Origin: Chloroflexota bacterium
Lineage (GTDB): Bacteria > Chloroflexota > UBA11872 > VXOZ01
Direction of reading: 5' to 3'
NCBI GenBank assembly: GCA_026710945.1
Contig: JAPOQA010000064.1
Span: forward strand, 1-44,535
DNA length: 44,535 nt
Below are positions 26,901 through 33,271 of this stretch, piece after piece (position 1 is the first letter of the stretch; every line of letters begins with the position of its first letter). A program made the position numbers and the translations under genes. The notes beneath the pieces were generated by a model. It was not told the DNA's origin. It saw only the letters and a program-made list of their open reading frames with translations, and did no database searches.

Positions 26901-27600
26901 GGGGCGCGGAATCCATCCGGCCTCCGATGCGGCGGACATCTTGGCCGCCTCCGCCGCCCGGGGCCGGCAACTGGCCCACCTCCTCGACTCCGACACCCCC
27001 GTGCCCGGCGTCACCACAAGCGACCTGCGGCCTGAGATAGTCGCCATCGCCCAGCCCGCCACCACCGACGACCGCAACATGACCGGCGACGACTTCGGCC
27101 TCACCGCCGGCTGGGGGCACTATGGCAGCGGCGAAGCCGTCATGCCCGGCCAGGGCAAAGCAATCGAGCGCGCCTACACCCCTGCCGAATGCGACGCCCT
27201 GCCTTCCCGTCATTCCGGCGCAAGCCGGAATCCAGAGCTCCCCAGCCAGCCCAAACCACTGCGACAGGGAGAGACCACTAACCGCGCCCCGGAATCCGTC
27301 TCAGCCGCGTCCGTCCTCGGCGAGACCACCTACGACATCTACCTCAACGACCGCGCCTACTGGCGCAACGTCCCCGCCAACGTCTGGCACTACAAACTCG
27401 GCGGCTACCAAGTCCTCAAGAAATGGCTCTCCTACCGCGAACAAACGGTCCTAGGCCGCCCCCTCAAGCCGGAAGAGGTGCAACACTTCACCGACACCGC
27501 CAGACGCATCGGGGCTATACTGCTGCTTACAAAGAGAATCATACCTATAGTCAAGGATAGGGAGGCTGACACGCATGGGTATGGCACGAAGTCTAGCTGA
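23938..27600 (+). CDS. Single-chain restriction-modification enzyme (type IIG/ISP-like)
   Basis: A 1,220-residue protein that should cut and adenine-methylate DNA. Seen: a PD-(D/E)xK nuclease signature near the N-terminus (HPDFGIY, D66; then GVVEVKP, E98 and K100), a helical linker, the LGVWYTPVEVVRYM segment found ahead of the methylase in such enzymes, motif I DPCCGTGAYL (from 395), motif IV NPPY (524), and a C-terminal domain ending YQVLKKWLSYRE, as in type ISP specificity domains. No helicase motifs are present, so it is not a full type ISP enzyme. Residues about 956-1099 are an odd Pro/Ala-rich stretch carrying three genomic palindromes in frame. An ATG at 23908 is an alternative start; neither start has a strong ribosome site. 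Confidence 0.85.
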   Translation: MTASKLTTAVESYLADLRRIRDSGGATDERSLYPPLSTLLNAIGDTLKPKVFCVSDMAEQGAGHPDFGIYVKRRSSGSRSKAGLKASKSDVPERGVVEVKPLSDDAWLTAESAQVSRYWERYRLVLVTNCRDFVLLGEDAQGRPAKLETFRLAASAEEFAERLQTPHSFAREVGAGLGEYLCRALSHRAVLAEPRDLAWLLASYARDGLARVEASGDAPSLTAVRNALEEALGVRFEGAKGAAFFRSTLVQTLFYGVFSAWVLWSRQLPPPAGAFEWRTAVWHLRAPVLRALFQQLSDPARLQTLGLVEVLNWTAAALDRVDKEAFFASFSEGEAVPYFYEPFLEAFDPVLRKQLGVWYTPVEVVRYMVARVDKALKDDLGIEDGLADERVYVLDPCCGTGAYLAETLRRIAENLQSRGTGVLTGAQVKRAAMERVFGFEIMPAPFVVAHLQVGLTLQSLDAPLAEDAPSADGEAERAGMFLTNALTGWEPKTQKPLPFPELEQERERADRVKQDAPILVVLGNPPYNGYAGMAVDEERELSEAYRTTKRVRRPEGQGLNDLYVRFFRMAERRIAEKTGQGIVCFISNYSWLEGLSFTGMRERYLEAFDTIRIDCLNGDKYKTGKTTPDGAPDPSIFSTPEDPVGIQVGTAITTLVRKADHTPTEHVAFRHLWGQAKRTALLETAETEPEALYESASPLLPLGLPFAPTAVSQDWFDWPALPDLFPASFPGVQTGHDPFLVEVDLGRLKARIADYFNAKLGHEEIAGRFPSIMQTVQHFDGRSKRDILLNRGGPSEAGFVKFAYRPFDVRWLYWESDSGLLNRPRAEYMPHVFEGNVWLSSAQHLRKGETQPQAWFTRPICSMHMIERGTSMFPAWLRDTGLGADETGVQRIPNLSPAAQRYLDRLGLGVEDLFYHTLAVLHDPSYREANAGALRMEWPRIPLPGWPELSASSPAGRGGSRTAPTVALHTDAPAADHSVVPVKTRPVPGRGIHPASDAADILAASAARGRQLAHLLDSDTPVPGVTTSDLRPEIVAIAQPATTDDRNMTGDDFGLTAGWGHYGSGEAVMPGQGKAIERAYTPAECDALPSRHSGASRNPELPSQPKPLRQGETTNRAPESVSAASVLGETTYDIYLNDRAYWRNVPANVWHYKLGGYQVLKKWLSYREQTVLGRPLKPEEVQHFTDTARRIGAILLLTKRIIPIVKDREADTHGYGTKSS
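26804..26831. repeat. Perfect 28-bp palindrome inside the restriction gene
   Basis: Two 14-base arms (GTAGGGGCGGTTCG and its complement) meet with no loop. Sequences of this form are familiar as dispersed intergenic repeats in several bacterial groups. Here it is translated in frame as part of the linker of the restriction-modification protein. Confidence 0.85.
26872..26914. repeat. GTCATTCC-superfamily palindrome inside the restriction gene
   Basis: This copy has the constant ends of the family (GTCGTTCC at the left, GGAATCC at the right) and an inner hairpin GCCCCG/CGGGGC. It is the opposite-orientation relative of the intergenic copies at 2736, 2937 and 32079. It is translated in frame. 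Confidence 0.8.
27209..27233. repeat. GTCATTCC...GGAATCC palindrome inside the restriction gene
   Basis: Eight-base arms ATTCCGGC/GCCGGAAT with a four-base loop lie between the constant ends. In this frame the repeat encodes SRHSGASRNPE, the peptide produced when this intergenic repeat is translated. The nearest relative here is at 36659-36682, in reverse orientation. Confidence 0.85.
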
Positions 27601-27826
27601 TTTGAGGGCGCTATCCGAAGACGAACTCATTGCTCAGCACGATGAGCAAGCGAGGAATACGGTCGTTGGGATTCAGTACTACCTAGATGAATTGCGATAT
27701 AGAGAACAGTCACGCATCGCTGCAAATATAGAGCAGTTCACACGATATATCCTCTGGCTGACAATCGTTGTGGTAGTAGCCACTGTAGTCAATGTAGGTT
27801 TCGTGGCATACACTGTCCTCAAGTAA
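27575..27826 (+). CDS. Small single-helix membrane protein
   Basis: An 83-residue protein with a charged N-terminal half (SLADLRALSEDELIAQHDEQ) likely to be helical, and one membrane helix near residues 57-80 (YILWLTIVVVVATVVNVGFV). It overlaps the last 26 bases of the restriction gene in another frame and is followed 25 bases later by the pentapeptide protein. It is therefore positioned for coupled expression with both. ATG 27575 or 27581 could be the start; GGGAGG lies upstream of both. I recognise the general type (a small membrane protein with a helical cytosolic head) but no characterised family. Confidence 0.75.
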   Translation: MGMARSLADLRALSEDELIAQHDEQARNTVVGIQYYLDELRYREQSRIAANIEQFTRYILWLTIVVVVATVVNVGFVAYTVLK

Positions 27827-27851
27827 ATGTTCATAGCCACTGAAAGCCCCG

Positions 27852-29024
27852 ATGAACCCCTTTGACTGGTTACTTCATCCTCGCCAGACCACGGCTAATT
27901 TGCGTCGACGACTCCGCCGTGACCGCATACACATCAAGGTTTGGCTTGGCTGGGTTATTCTGCTTGTCTTGGTAGCCGTTGCCGTAGTCGCTACCGTTGT
28001 GTTCTGGGGCTGGATTAGCAACGATCTCTGGACTTGGCTGGGCACCACACTAGGCGGGCAGGAAAGACTAGAATCCAACTCTACAACTCTCCGCAATGTC
28101 GGGTTGTTGATTGCGGGGGCAATCGCGGTTCCACTTGCCGTGTGGCGCAGCATCGTGGCCCAGCGACAGGCCAAAACGGCGCAACAAGACCTGTTGAATG
28201 ACCGCTATCAGAAAGGCGCGGAGATGCTCGGCAACGAGGTCCTCTCGGTACGCTTGGGCGGTATCTACGCGCTGCAACGCCTGGCGGAGGAACATCCGGA
28301 GCAATACCACATCCAGATCATGCGGCTATTCTGCGCTTTCGTGCGTAGTCCCACTATGTATAATGGCTCCGAAACCAAAGAGGAACTGATGAGGACCAAG
28401 TCAGACACTGAGGAAACTCGGGGAGACAAAAGACCACAGTTGCCAGAAGACGTCAAAGCGATCATGGAGGCGATCCGTGTGCGCAGTAAGAAGAACATTG
28501 CACTTGAACAGAAATCGGAGTTTAAACTGACCTCATACCGTGGTCCCCTCCTAGAAATGGATACTCCCGAGGAGAGCTTTCAAGATCTCCAACTCCGATT
28601 TGCAAGTCTTTCTGGCGCAGACCTTCGCGGCGTAGATCTATACGGCACGGACCTACGAGGCATAGACCTGCGTGACTCAAAGCTCCAAGGCGCAACCTTA
28701 GTCGGTGCTAACCTAAGTGGTGTGAAATTGTCCAAGGCGAAACTGTCGAGGGCGAAGCTTGTGGTGGCAAAACTGTCTTTTGCCGATCTGTCTGGTGCCA
28801 AGCTTCGGGGTGCAAACTTATTTGGCGCAGGCTTCTTAGTTACTAACCTTCAAGAGGCGGACCTGTCTGGCGCGAACATCCAGAATGCTGAGATGCTGAC
28901 ACAGAAGCAATTGGATGAAGCGTGTGCAGATCCCGGCAACCCACCACAACTGATAGACGCCGTTGACTACATTTCTGGCAAGCTGCTAGTGTGGCGTGGC
29001 AAGCCGCTCGACGACGAGGCATAG
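27852..29024 (+). CDS. Membrane-anchored pentapeptide-repeat protein
   Basis: A 390-residue protein. Residues about 33-55 (WVILLVLVAVAVVATVVFWGWI) and 80-98 (VGLLIAGAIAVPLAVW) form two membrane helices. A cytosolic segment (RYQKGAEMLGNEVLSVRLGGIYALQRLA) common in such membrane pentapeptide proteins follows, then a charged linker. Roughly 20 A(D/N/K)LxG pentapeptides fill about residues 250-350 and should form a quadrilateral beta-helix. This fold can mimic DNA or act as a protein-binding platform. No enzymatic motif is visible. It appears to be the last gene of the operon with the restriction enzyme and the small membrane protein, so a linked role is possible but not shown. Confidence 0.87.
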   Translation: MNPFDWLLHPRQTTANLRRRLRRDRIHIKVWLGWVILLVLVAVAVVATVVFWGWISNDLWTWLGTTLGGQERLESNSTTLRNVGLLIAGAIAVPLAVWRSIVAQRQAKTAQQDLLNDRYQKGAEMLGNEVLSVRLGGIYALQRLAEEHPEQYHIQIMRLFCAFVRSPTMYNGSETKEELMRTKSDTEETRGDKRPQLPEDVKAIMEAIRVRSKKNIALEQKSEFKLTSYRGPLLEMDTPEESFQDLQLRFASLSGADLRGVDLYGTDLRGIDLRDSKLQGATLVGANLSGVKLSKAKLSRAKLVVAKLSFADLSGAKLRGANLFGAGFLVTNLQEADLSGANIQNAEMLTQKQLDEACADPGNPPQLIDAVDYISGKLLVWRGKPLDDEA

Positions 29025-29093
29025 GCGCTTATGCCATATTTGACACCGCGTCTCGGCGAAATGGCGGGAGAGCGCAAAGGCCGTTTATTTTCA

Positions 29094-29555
29094 TCAGAAT
29101 TCCCGTAGATAGTTGAAATTGATCGCCGAATTCGGTTCTTTCCTTGCCGCTTCCATGTACAAGTCTAGGTCCACGGTAAGAAGTGGAGTCTTTTCCGAAA
29201 TGACTTCCAGTAGTGCGGCATCGGTGATGCCGAGTTGCCTGAACGCACGATTATTGGAAGCATCGGTGCCGGCAACGACCACTTCCTTGCTATCACGGAT
29301 CAGGCGCCTAAGTTGAAGGAATAAACGGGATCTTTCAGGTTTCCCATGTTGCGCGAGAAGGTTAGAGGTCTCGGTGAGCGTATGCGGCGTTACGAAAACT
29401 TGCTCCACTCGGTCAAGTAGGTCCAGCAGGATTTCGTAGTCATCTACTGTGTACGCTTGCAACCGCCTATGCTTGGCGATAATGTTTCTACTAGCTCTGC
29501 CCGCGACAAAAAGCAAGAGTAGGTTTGAATCGATGAAATATCCCTCTATGGCCAT
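29094..29555 (-). CDS. PIN-domain protein (VapC-like toxin candidate)
   Basis: A 153-residue protein with the acidic positions of a PIN ribonuclease: FIDSNLLLLF near the N-terminus (first Asp), TLTETSNL (conserved Glu), GITDAALLE (Asp) and TVDLDLY (last Asp). It is somewhat longer than typical VapC (about 130). I start it at ATG 29555, giving the usual short lead before the first Asp. A GTG at 29582 would overlap the upstream gene by eight bases and is also possible. The gene upstream is small and may be its partner, but it does not look like a classic VapB. RNase activity is inferred from the family. Confidence 0.8.
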   Translation of the reverse strand: MAIEGYFIDSNLLLLFVAGRASRNIIAKHRRLQAYTVDDYEILLDLLDRVEQVFVTPHTLTETSNLLAQHGKPERSRLFLQLRRLIRDSKEVVVAGTDASNNRAFRQLGITDAALLEVISEKTPLLTVDLDLYMEAARKEPNSAINFNYLREF

Positions 29556-29574
29556 TCGGTCACTCAGTAACTCT

Positions 29575-29841
29575 CTAATCACGATCCATGACTGACTTTA
29601 CGCGCCCATAATTATCGTCAATCCGAAATACCTTGTAATGTCGATCTTTTGGAAGCTTCCCACTGTCTCCTGTCGGTAGGGGAGTTGTTTCCCAGATTCG
29701 CGCGAAGCTGAGGGTGATCACCCACTCCTGATCCTCATCAAGAAAATCGGCCTCCTCAAGACCGACGTAGCTGATTGGCTCACCATTGAAGAGTTCCAAG
29801 AGGTGTTGCTTCGCTGTCTTTACCGCTTCTCTAACATCCAT
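29575..29841 (-). CDS. Small acidic partner of the PIN protein
   Basis: An 88-residue protein with no recognised DNA-binding motif. It begins with a helix (DVREAVKTAKQHLLELF), followed by a strand-rich half (SYVGLEEADFLDEDQEWVITLSF, then HYKVFRIDDNYGRVKSVMD) resembling PepSY-like or immunity-type folds. GGAGGCC lies six bases before ATG 29841; ATGs farther upstream lack such a site. It directly precedes the PIN gene, in the place of an antitoxin. A regulator-free antitoxin that masks the nuclease is one reading; function is otherwise unknown. Confidence 0.68.
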   Translation of the reverse strand: MDVREAVKTAKQHLLELFNGEPISYVGLEEADFLDEDQEWVITLSFARIWETTPLPTGDSGKLPKDRHYKVFRIDDNYGRVKSVMDRD

Positions 29842-29964
29842 TTTGGCCTCCATCATATTCTTCACATGAAGCCATTATAGCGTCATACGCCTTGTGGGAC
29901 GAACAGCGCCGGCGTTATGACCGGACTCCTGCTCATGCGCCCCCCTGTCTGCGCCCAGGTGGGG

Positions 29965-30132
29965 TTACTTTTTCTTCGGCGGCGGGGGTGGAGGCGGGGG
30001 CGGCTTGACCGCATTCAGGAGCTTGAACGAGTCTGCCGGGTCCTGGGAGCGGCCAAATGCGGCGCGCTTGCGCGCGGACTGAGCTTGCAACGCTCTGCGC
30101 CTCTTTGGCGAAGGGTTCGGTTCTTTGACCAT
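29965..30132 (-). CDS. Small basic protein with a polyproline-lysine tail
   Basis: A 55-residue peptide rich in Lys and Arg in its first half (PSPKRRRALQAQSARKRAA), ending in nine prolines and three lysines. GGAGG lies about seven bases before ATG 30132, which argues for real translation. I know no family for it. The opposite strand carries a long open frame through the same codons, and the proline run is simply a GC-rich repeat. The coding call therefore rests mainly on the ribosome site and on the tidy stop after the lysines. Confidence 0.45.
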   Translation of the reverse strand: MVKEPNPSPKRRRALQAQSARKRAAFGRSQDPADSFKLLNAVKPPPPPPPPPKKK

Positions 30133-30183
30133 AGGTTTACCTCCGGACACATTAACACGTTCTCTTTGCTGCACCTTTCACTC

Positions 30184-30215
30184 AAAACGCAAAAGCACGC
30201 TGGAGTGCAGCGTGC
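30184..30215 (-). terminator. Rho-independent terminator after the first CAU tRNA
   Basis: In the minus direction a hairpin with eight-base arms GCACGCTG/CAGCGTGC and a five-base loop is followed by TTTTGCGTTTT. It lies about 24 bases beyond the encoded CCA of the tRNA at 30242, the expected place for its transcription to end. Confidence 0.85.
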
Positions 30216-30241
30216 TGACCAGATGCTTTTGCGTTGTGTGG

Positions 30242-30313
30242 TGGCGGGGGTGAGACTCGAACTCACAACCTAGGGCTTATGAGTCCCCCGCTCTGCCTTT
30301 GAGCTACCCCGCC
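30242..30313 (-). tRNA. tRNA-Met (CAU), elongator-like
   Basis: The cloverleaf folds as acceptor GGCGGGG/CCCCGCC, D-arm GCTC/GAGC, anticodon loop CTCATAA (CAU) and T-arm GTGAG/CTCAC with loop TTCGAGT. Discriminator A is followed by an encoded CCA at 30239-30241. The anticodon stem closes with an A31-G39 mismatch, and the loop lacks the three G-C pairs adjacent to it that mark initiator tRNA. Elongator Met is preferred; tRNA-Ile2 with a lysidine-modified CAU cannot be excluded from sequence alone. Confidence 0.9.
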
Positions 30314-30633
30314 AAATCGTGCCTGCGCCTGCTTTGTACCTCTGCATCATAATGACGTCCTGTCGATTCACCCTCACCCCGGCCCTCTCCCTCAAGGAGA
30401 GGGGGTAATCCCTGGCCTTAGCCCTCTCCCTCAAGGAGAAGGGTTTTCCCTGAACATAGCTCTCTCCCTCAGAGAGAGTTGCCCTGGACACAGCCCTCAT
30501 CCTAATGAAGAGGGCGCAAACCCGGAGCTTGGACTTGCGAGTGGACTACGTTAGAAAGGTGCCAAATCACCGCTGCGAATACCGGCAAAGACGGATGCCA
30601 TCTAGCGGTACCACGGCGGCAGACGCAAACAAG
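30314..30633. repeat. Inter-tRNA gap with CCCTCTCCC hairpin repeats
   Basis: About 30370-30490 holds three diverged tandem units, each starting CCCTCTCCCTCA(A/G) and followed by its inverted partner GGAGAGGG or a decayed version. This is the same element, in opposite orientation, that ends the tandem array at the window start. No gene is visible in the rest of the gap. Confidence 0.75.
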
Positions 30634-30706
30634 TGGGCCCACCTGGATTCGAACCAGGGACCTTCTCCTTATGAGGGAGCAGCTCTAACCACTGAGCTAT
30701 GGGCCC
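30634..30706 (-). tRNA. tRNA with CAU anticodon (tRNA-Ile2 or Met)
   Basis: The cloverleaf folds as acceptor GGGCCCA/TGGGCCC, D-arm GCTC/GAGC with loop AGTGGTTA, anticodon loop CTCATAA (CAU), T-arm CCTGG/CCAGG with loop TTCGAAT, and discriminator A. The anticodon stem is GCTCC/GGAGA with one G-A mismatch at its base. CCA is not encoded, unlike in the neighbouring CAU tRNA. The GGGCCC acceptor and D-loop are in the style of tRNA-Ile2, whose C34 is changed to lysidine by TilS, but elongator Met is possible. Confidence 0.88.
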
Positions 30707-30959
30707 CAGCCACGCTGCTTTGCGGCACGCGTGACTCCCTTGCATTATACGAAGCCGCTCACAGCAGCGTCAATTGAGGCGCGCCCTACACAGACGTTGC
30801 GCAGAATTGAAATGTGGGGTCGGCTTAGCCGGAACGCCTATCGGATTTCAAGCGTGGTACCATGCTGGCAATGCGTCGGTACCGGCGCCGGCACGGTATG
30901 TGCGTGACTCTCGCCAATACAGGCGCATCAAATGTCAGAGAACAAGGGGAGACCTATCG

Positions 30960-31913
30960 ATGGCTCGGTTTCTTACGGAAGAAGACGTGCGGCAACTCCT
31001 GCCAATGGATGAAGCGCTGGAACAGGTGGAGGCCTGTTTTCACGCGCTCGGCACAGGGCAAGCGCGCAACCAGCCGCGCCGCCGCATCCGCATGCCCGGC
31101 GGCATGATGCACGTGATGTCCGCCGGCGACAGGGGGCTCGGCGTCTTTGGGCACAAGGTCTATACCACCACGCGGCAGGGCGCAAAATTCCTGGTCACGC
31201 TCTACAGCACGGAAGACGGCCGGACGCTTGCCGTGCTGGAAGCCGGACTGCTGGGCGCGATCCGCACGGGGGCTGCCAGCGGCATTGCGACCAAGTACCT
31301 GGCAAATCCCAATGCGACGGTGCTGGGCGTGCTCGGCACGGGCAAGCAATCGCCAACACAAATCCAGGCGATCTGCGCGGTGCGGCCAATCACGCAAGTG
31401 CGCGTGTACAGCCGGAAAGCGGAGCGGCGTGAGGCCTTTGCGGCGGAAATGGCGGACACACTGGGCATTCCGGTGACGGCGGCGAGCAGCGCACAAGAGG
31501 CCGTCGAGCCCGCCGACGTGGTGGCGGCCATTACCGCCAGCAAACAACCGGTGCTGGCAGGCGCGTGGCTCAAACCCGGCGTCCACGTGAACGCTGCCGG
31601 CAACAATATGCTCACGGAGCAGGAAGTGGATGCTGATGTCTTCCGGCGCGCATGGCTCGTCACCACCGATTCGCTCGAGGGCGCCAAGATCGAGTGCGGC
31701 GACCTGCTGGCGGCAGTAGACCCGGGCATCGTGCAGTGGGAGGACGTGATCGAGATCGGCCAGGTGGTGGCGGGACGGCACCCGGTTGATCGCCCTGCCG
31801 ACGCGATTACGGTCTACGAGTCCCAGGGCATCGCCGCGGAAGATCTCTATGCCGCCGTACATGTGCTGCGCAAAGCGGAGGCACAGGGGATCGGGACAGA
31901 ACTGCCGTTCTAG
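30960..31913 (+). CDS. Ornithine cyclodeaminase / mu-crystallin family dehydrogenase
   Basis: A 317-residue NAD(P)-dependent enzyme of the family containing ornithine cyclodeaminase, alanine dehydrogenase (archaeal type) and ketimine reductases. Seen: the N-terminal helix (FLTEEDVRQLLPMDEALEQVE), IRTGAASGIATKYLA, which carries the conserved Arg-Thr-Gly, the Rossmann GVLGTGKQSPTQIQ, and NAAGNNML in place of the family NAxG segment. ATG 30960 follows AAGGGGAG. Alanine dehydrogenase-like and cyclodeaminase-like members are not separable by eye. It is a single gene with repeat-filled gaps on both sides. Confidence 0.88.
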   Translation: MARFLTEEDVRQLLPMDEALEQVEACFHALGTGQARNQPRRRIRMPGGMMHVMSAGDRGLGVFGHKVYTTTRQGAKFLVTLYSTEDGRTLAVLEAGLLGAIRTGAASGIATKYLANPNATVLGVLGTGKQSPTQIQAICAVRPITQVRVYSRKAERREAFAAEMADTLGIPVTAASSAQEAVEPADVVAAITASKQPVLAGAWLKPGVHVNAAGNNMLTEQEVDADVFRRAWLVTTDSLEGAKIECGDLLAAVDPGIVQWEDVIEIGQVVAGRHPVDRPADAITVYESQGIAAEDLYAAVHVLRKAEAQGIGTELPF

Positions 31914-32395
31914 CCGCCGGGCACACGCGGCCTCGTGTGGTCTTCATGCTAAGCGCGTGGGCCTGGGTGATGCAGTCTCGGCCGTGAACCTTACTGTCAG
32001 GCTGTAGCGCGGGGGCTTGTCCCCCGCTCATTGGCGTTTGCCAAGAGGCGCGGGTTACAGGGGATATACGGAGCAGTTGGAATCCGCGCCCCCGCACGGG
32101 GGCGAGCGTGCGCGGGAATGACGGACGATGCGCCTCTTGCGCTGGCCTCTCACCCTTGCTCATCTGTGGGCCTTCTTCACCATACAATTCATGGCCTGGG
32201 GACGCAGGTTACAAACCTGCGCTACCAGGGCAGTTCGTCGCACATCTTGGCGACAAGTTGAAGCCGGCTCTTTGTAGCGCGGGGGCTTGTCCCCCGCTCT
32301 TCACTGCGCCTGCTGCAGATCATCTTGGGAGAGGTGCTGGCCACACCGTTGCCATTCAACGGAGGCAATGTTCGCCGCCTCCGCCACAGACGCTT
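31914..32395. repeat. Gap carrying four palindromic elements in composite order
   Basis: No gene is visible. In order it holds a GTAGCGC-head hairpin with a G/C stem (32005-32028) and a GTCATTCC-superfamily copy in reverse orientation (32079-32122). These are followed by an inverted GTAGCGC-head hairpin with an AGGTT stem (32202-32226) and a second G/C-stem hairpin (32275-32298). The first pair repeats the composite at 2641; the second pair repeats the facing pair at 10431, with 72 rather than 80 bases between starts. Confidence 0.85.
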
Positions 32396-32947
32396 TCAAA
32401 GCCCCAATTCGTCGGAAATTCCCTGCAGTGCCGTCAGGTTGATGGCAGCAAAGTCCGGCAGCGTAAAGCCGATGCCGCTGCAGGTCTCGATCTCCTCGCG
32501 CTTGGCGGAGGCGGCGAACGCCTTCTCCTTGTACTTGCGCATCACGAATTTGGGCGTGACCGAGGCGAGTTTCTTGTCGGGACGCACCAGCGCGCAGGCG
32601 ATGATGAGGCCGGAGAGGTTGTCGCAGGCGTAGAGGGCCTTATCCATCAGGCTTTCGCGGGGCACGCCGTGTTCGTCGCTGTGAGCTTGAACGGCATGGA
32701 TCACGCGGGGATCGCAGTTGCGCTCCTCCAGCAATTTTGCCATCAGCAGCGTATGCTGGGCCGGGTCCTTTTCCGTAGCTTCGTAGTCGGCGTCGTGCAT
32801 CAAGCCCGCCAGACCCCACAGGTCTTCGTCTTCGCCGAAGTGCCGCGCCAACTCGCGCATGCAGGCCTCCACCGCCAAGCAGTGCTTCACGAGATTCCTG
32901 TTCTTGAGTAATTCGTGGACGAGTTCCATGCCTTCTTCACGAGTCAT
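32396..32947 (-). CDS. HD-domain phosphohydrolase
   Basis: A 183-residue metal-dependent hydrolase of the HD superfamily (HDIG type). Seen: the first His in NLVKHCLAVEA, the HD pair in GLMHDADYE, a later His in QHTLLMAKLL, and the closing Asp in LYACDNLSGL. These cover the family metal ligands in order. Such small HD proteins hydrolyse nucleotides or phosphate esters; the substrate is not predictable. ATG 32947 starts the conserved domain, and no partner gene is adjacent. Confidence 0.88.
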   Translation of the reverse strand: MTREEGMELVHELLKNRNLVKHCLAVEACMRELARHFGEDEDLWGLAGLMHDADYEATEKDPAQHTLLMAKLLEERNCDPRVIHAVQAHSDEHGVPRESLMDKALYACDNLSGLIIACALVRPDKKLASVTPKFVMRKYKEKAFAASAKREEIETCSGIGFTLPDFAAINLTALQGISDELGL

Positions 32948-33271
32948 AGTCTGCGTGCTCCCGTAAGTGTTATCGCGCTACTCGCCTCTCCCGAAGCCCT
33001 ATTGGCCTTCGGGAATGCGGGCAAGCTATCGAGCCAGATAATGCAGGTCAAGCGCCGAGTGCAGTATAGCAAGAGATCCGCGCAAGCGCAGCCAACCATG
33101 CAGATGCAGACGCTTCATGCGGGCCGGTTGGTGAGTGCGTACCCGTCGAAGCATCGACGTAGACAATAGGTAACAAAATAGAGTGGACACTCACACAAAT
33201 TCACAATCTGGCAACAATCCCAAGATAGTTTTAGAGTGAACACATAGATACTCTACAATCGTAGTGGAGGA
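32948..33271. other. Intergenic gap, one small hairpin
   Basis: The gap separates divergent genes. A hairpin with eight-base arms TCCCGAAG/CTTCGGGA lies at 32989-33014, without a T-tract. No member of the common repeat families was seen. TACAAT at about 33251 could be a -10 for the dioxygenase-like gene, but no good -35 accompanies it. Confidence 0.4.

Noticed and set aside
23938-27600. BREX (PglX) or DISARM methylase
   Set aside because: The methylase motifs would fit, but no PglZ, BrxC, DrmA/B or helicase gene is nearby, and the protein carries its own nuclease motif.
29917-30273. 118-codon plus-strand frame over the proline-rich region
   Set aside because: It lies over the small minus-strand protein and runs into the tRNA, with no recognisable domain or ribosome site.
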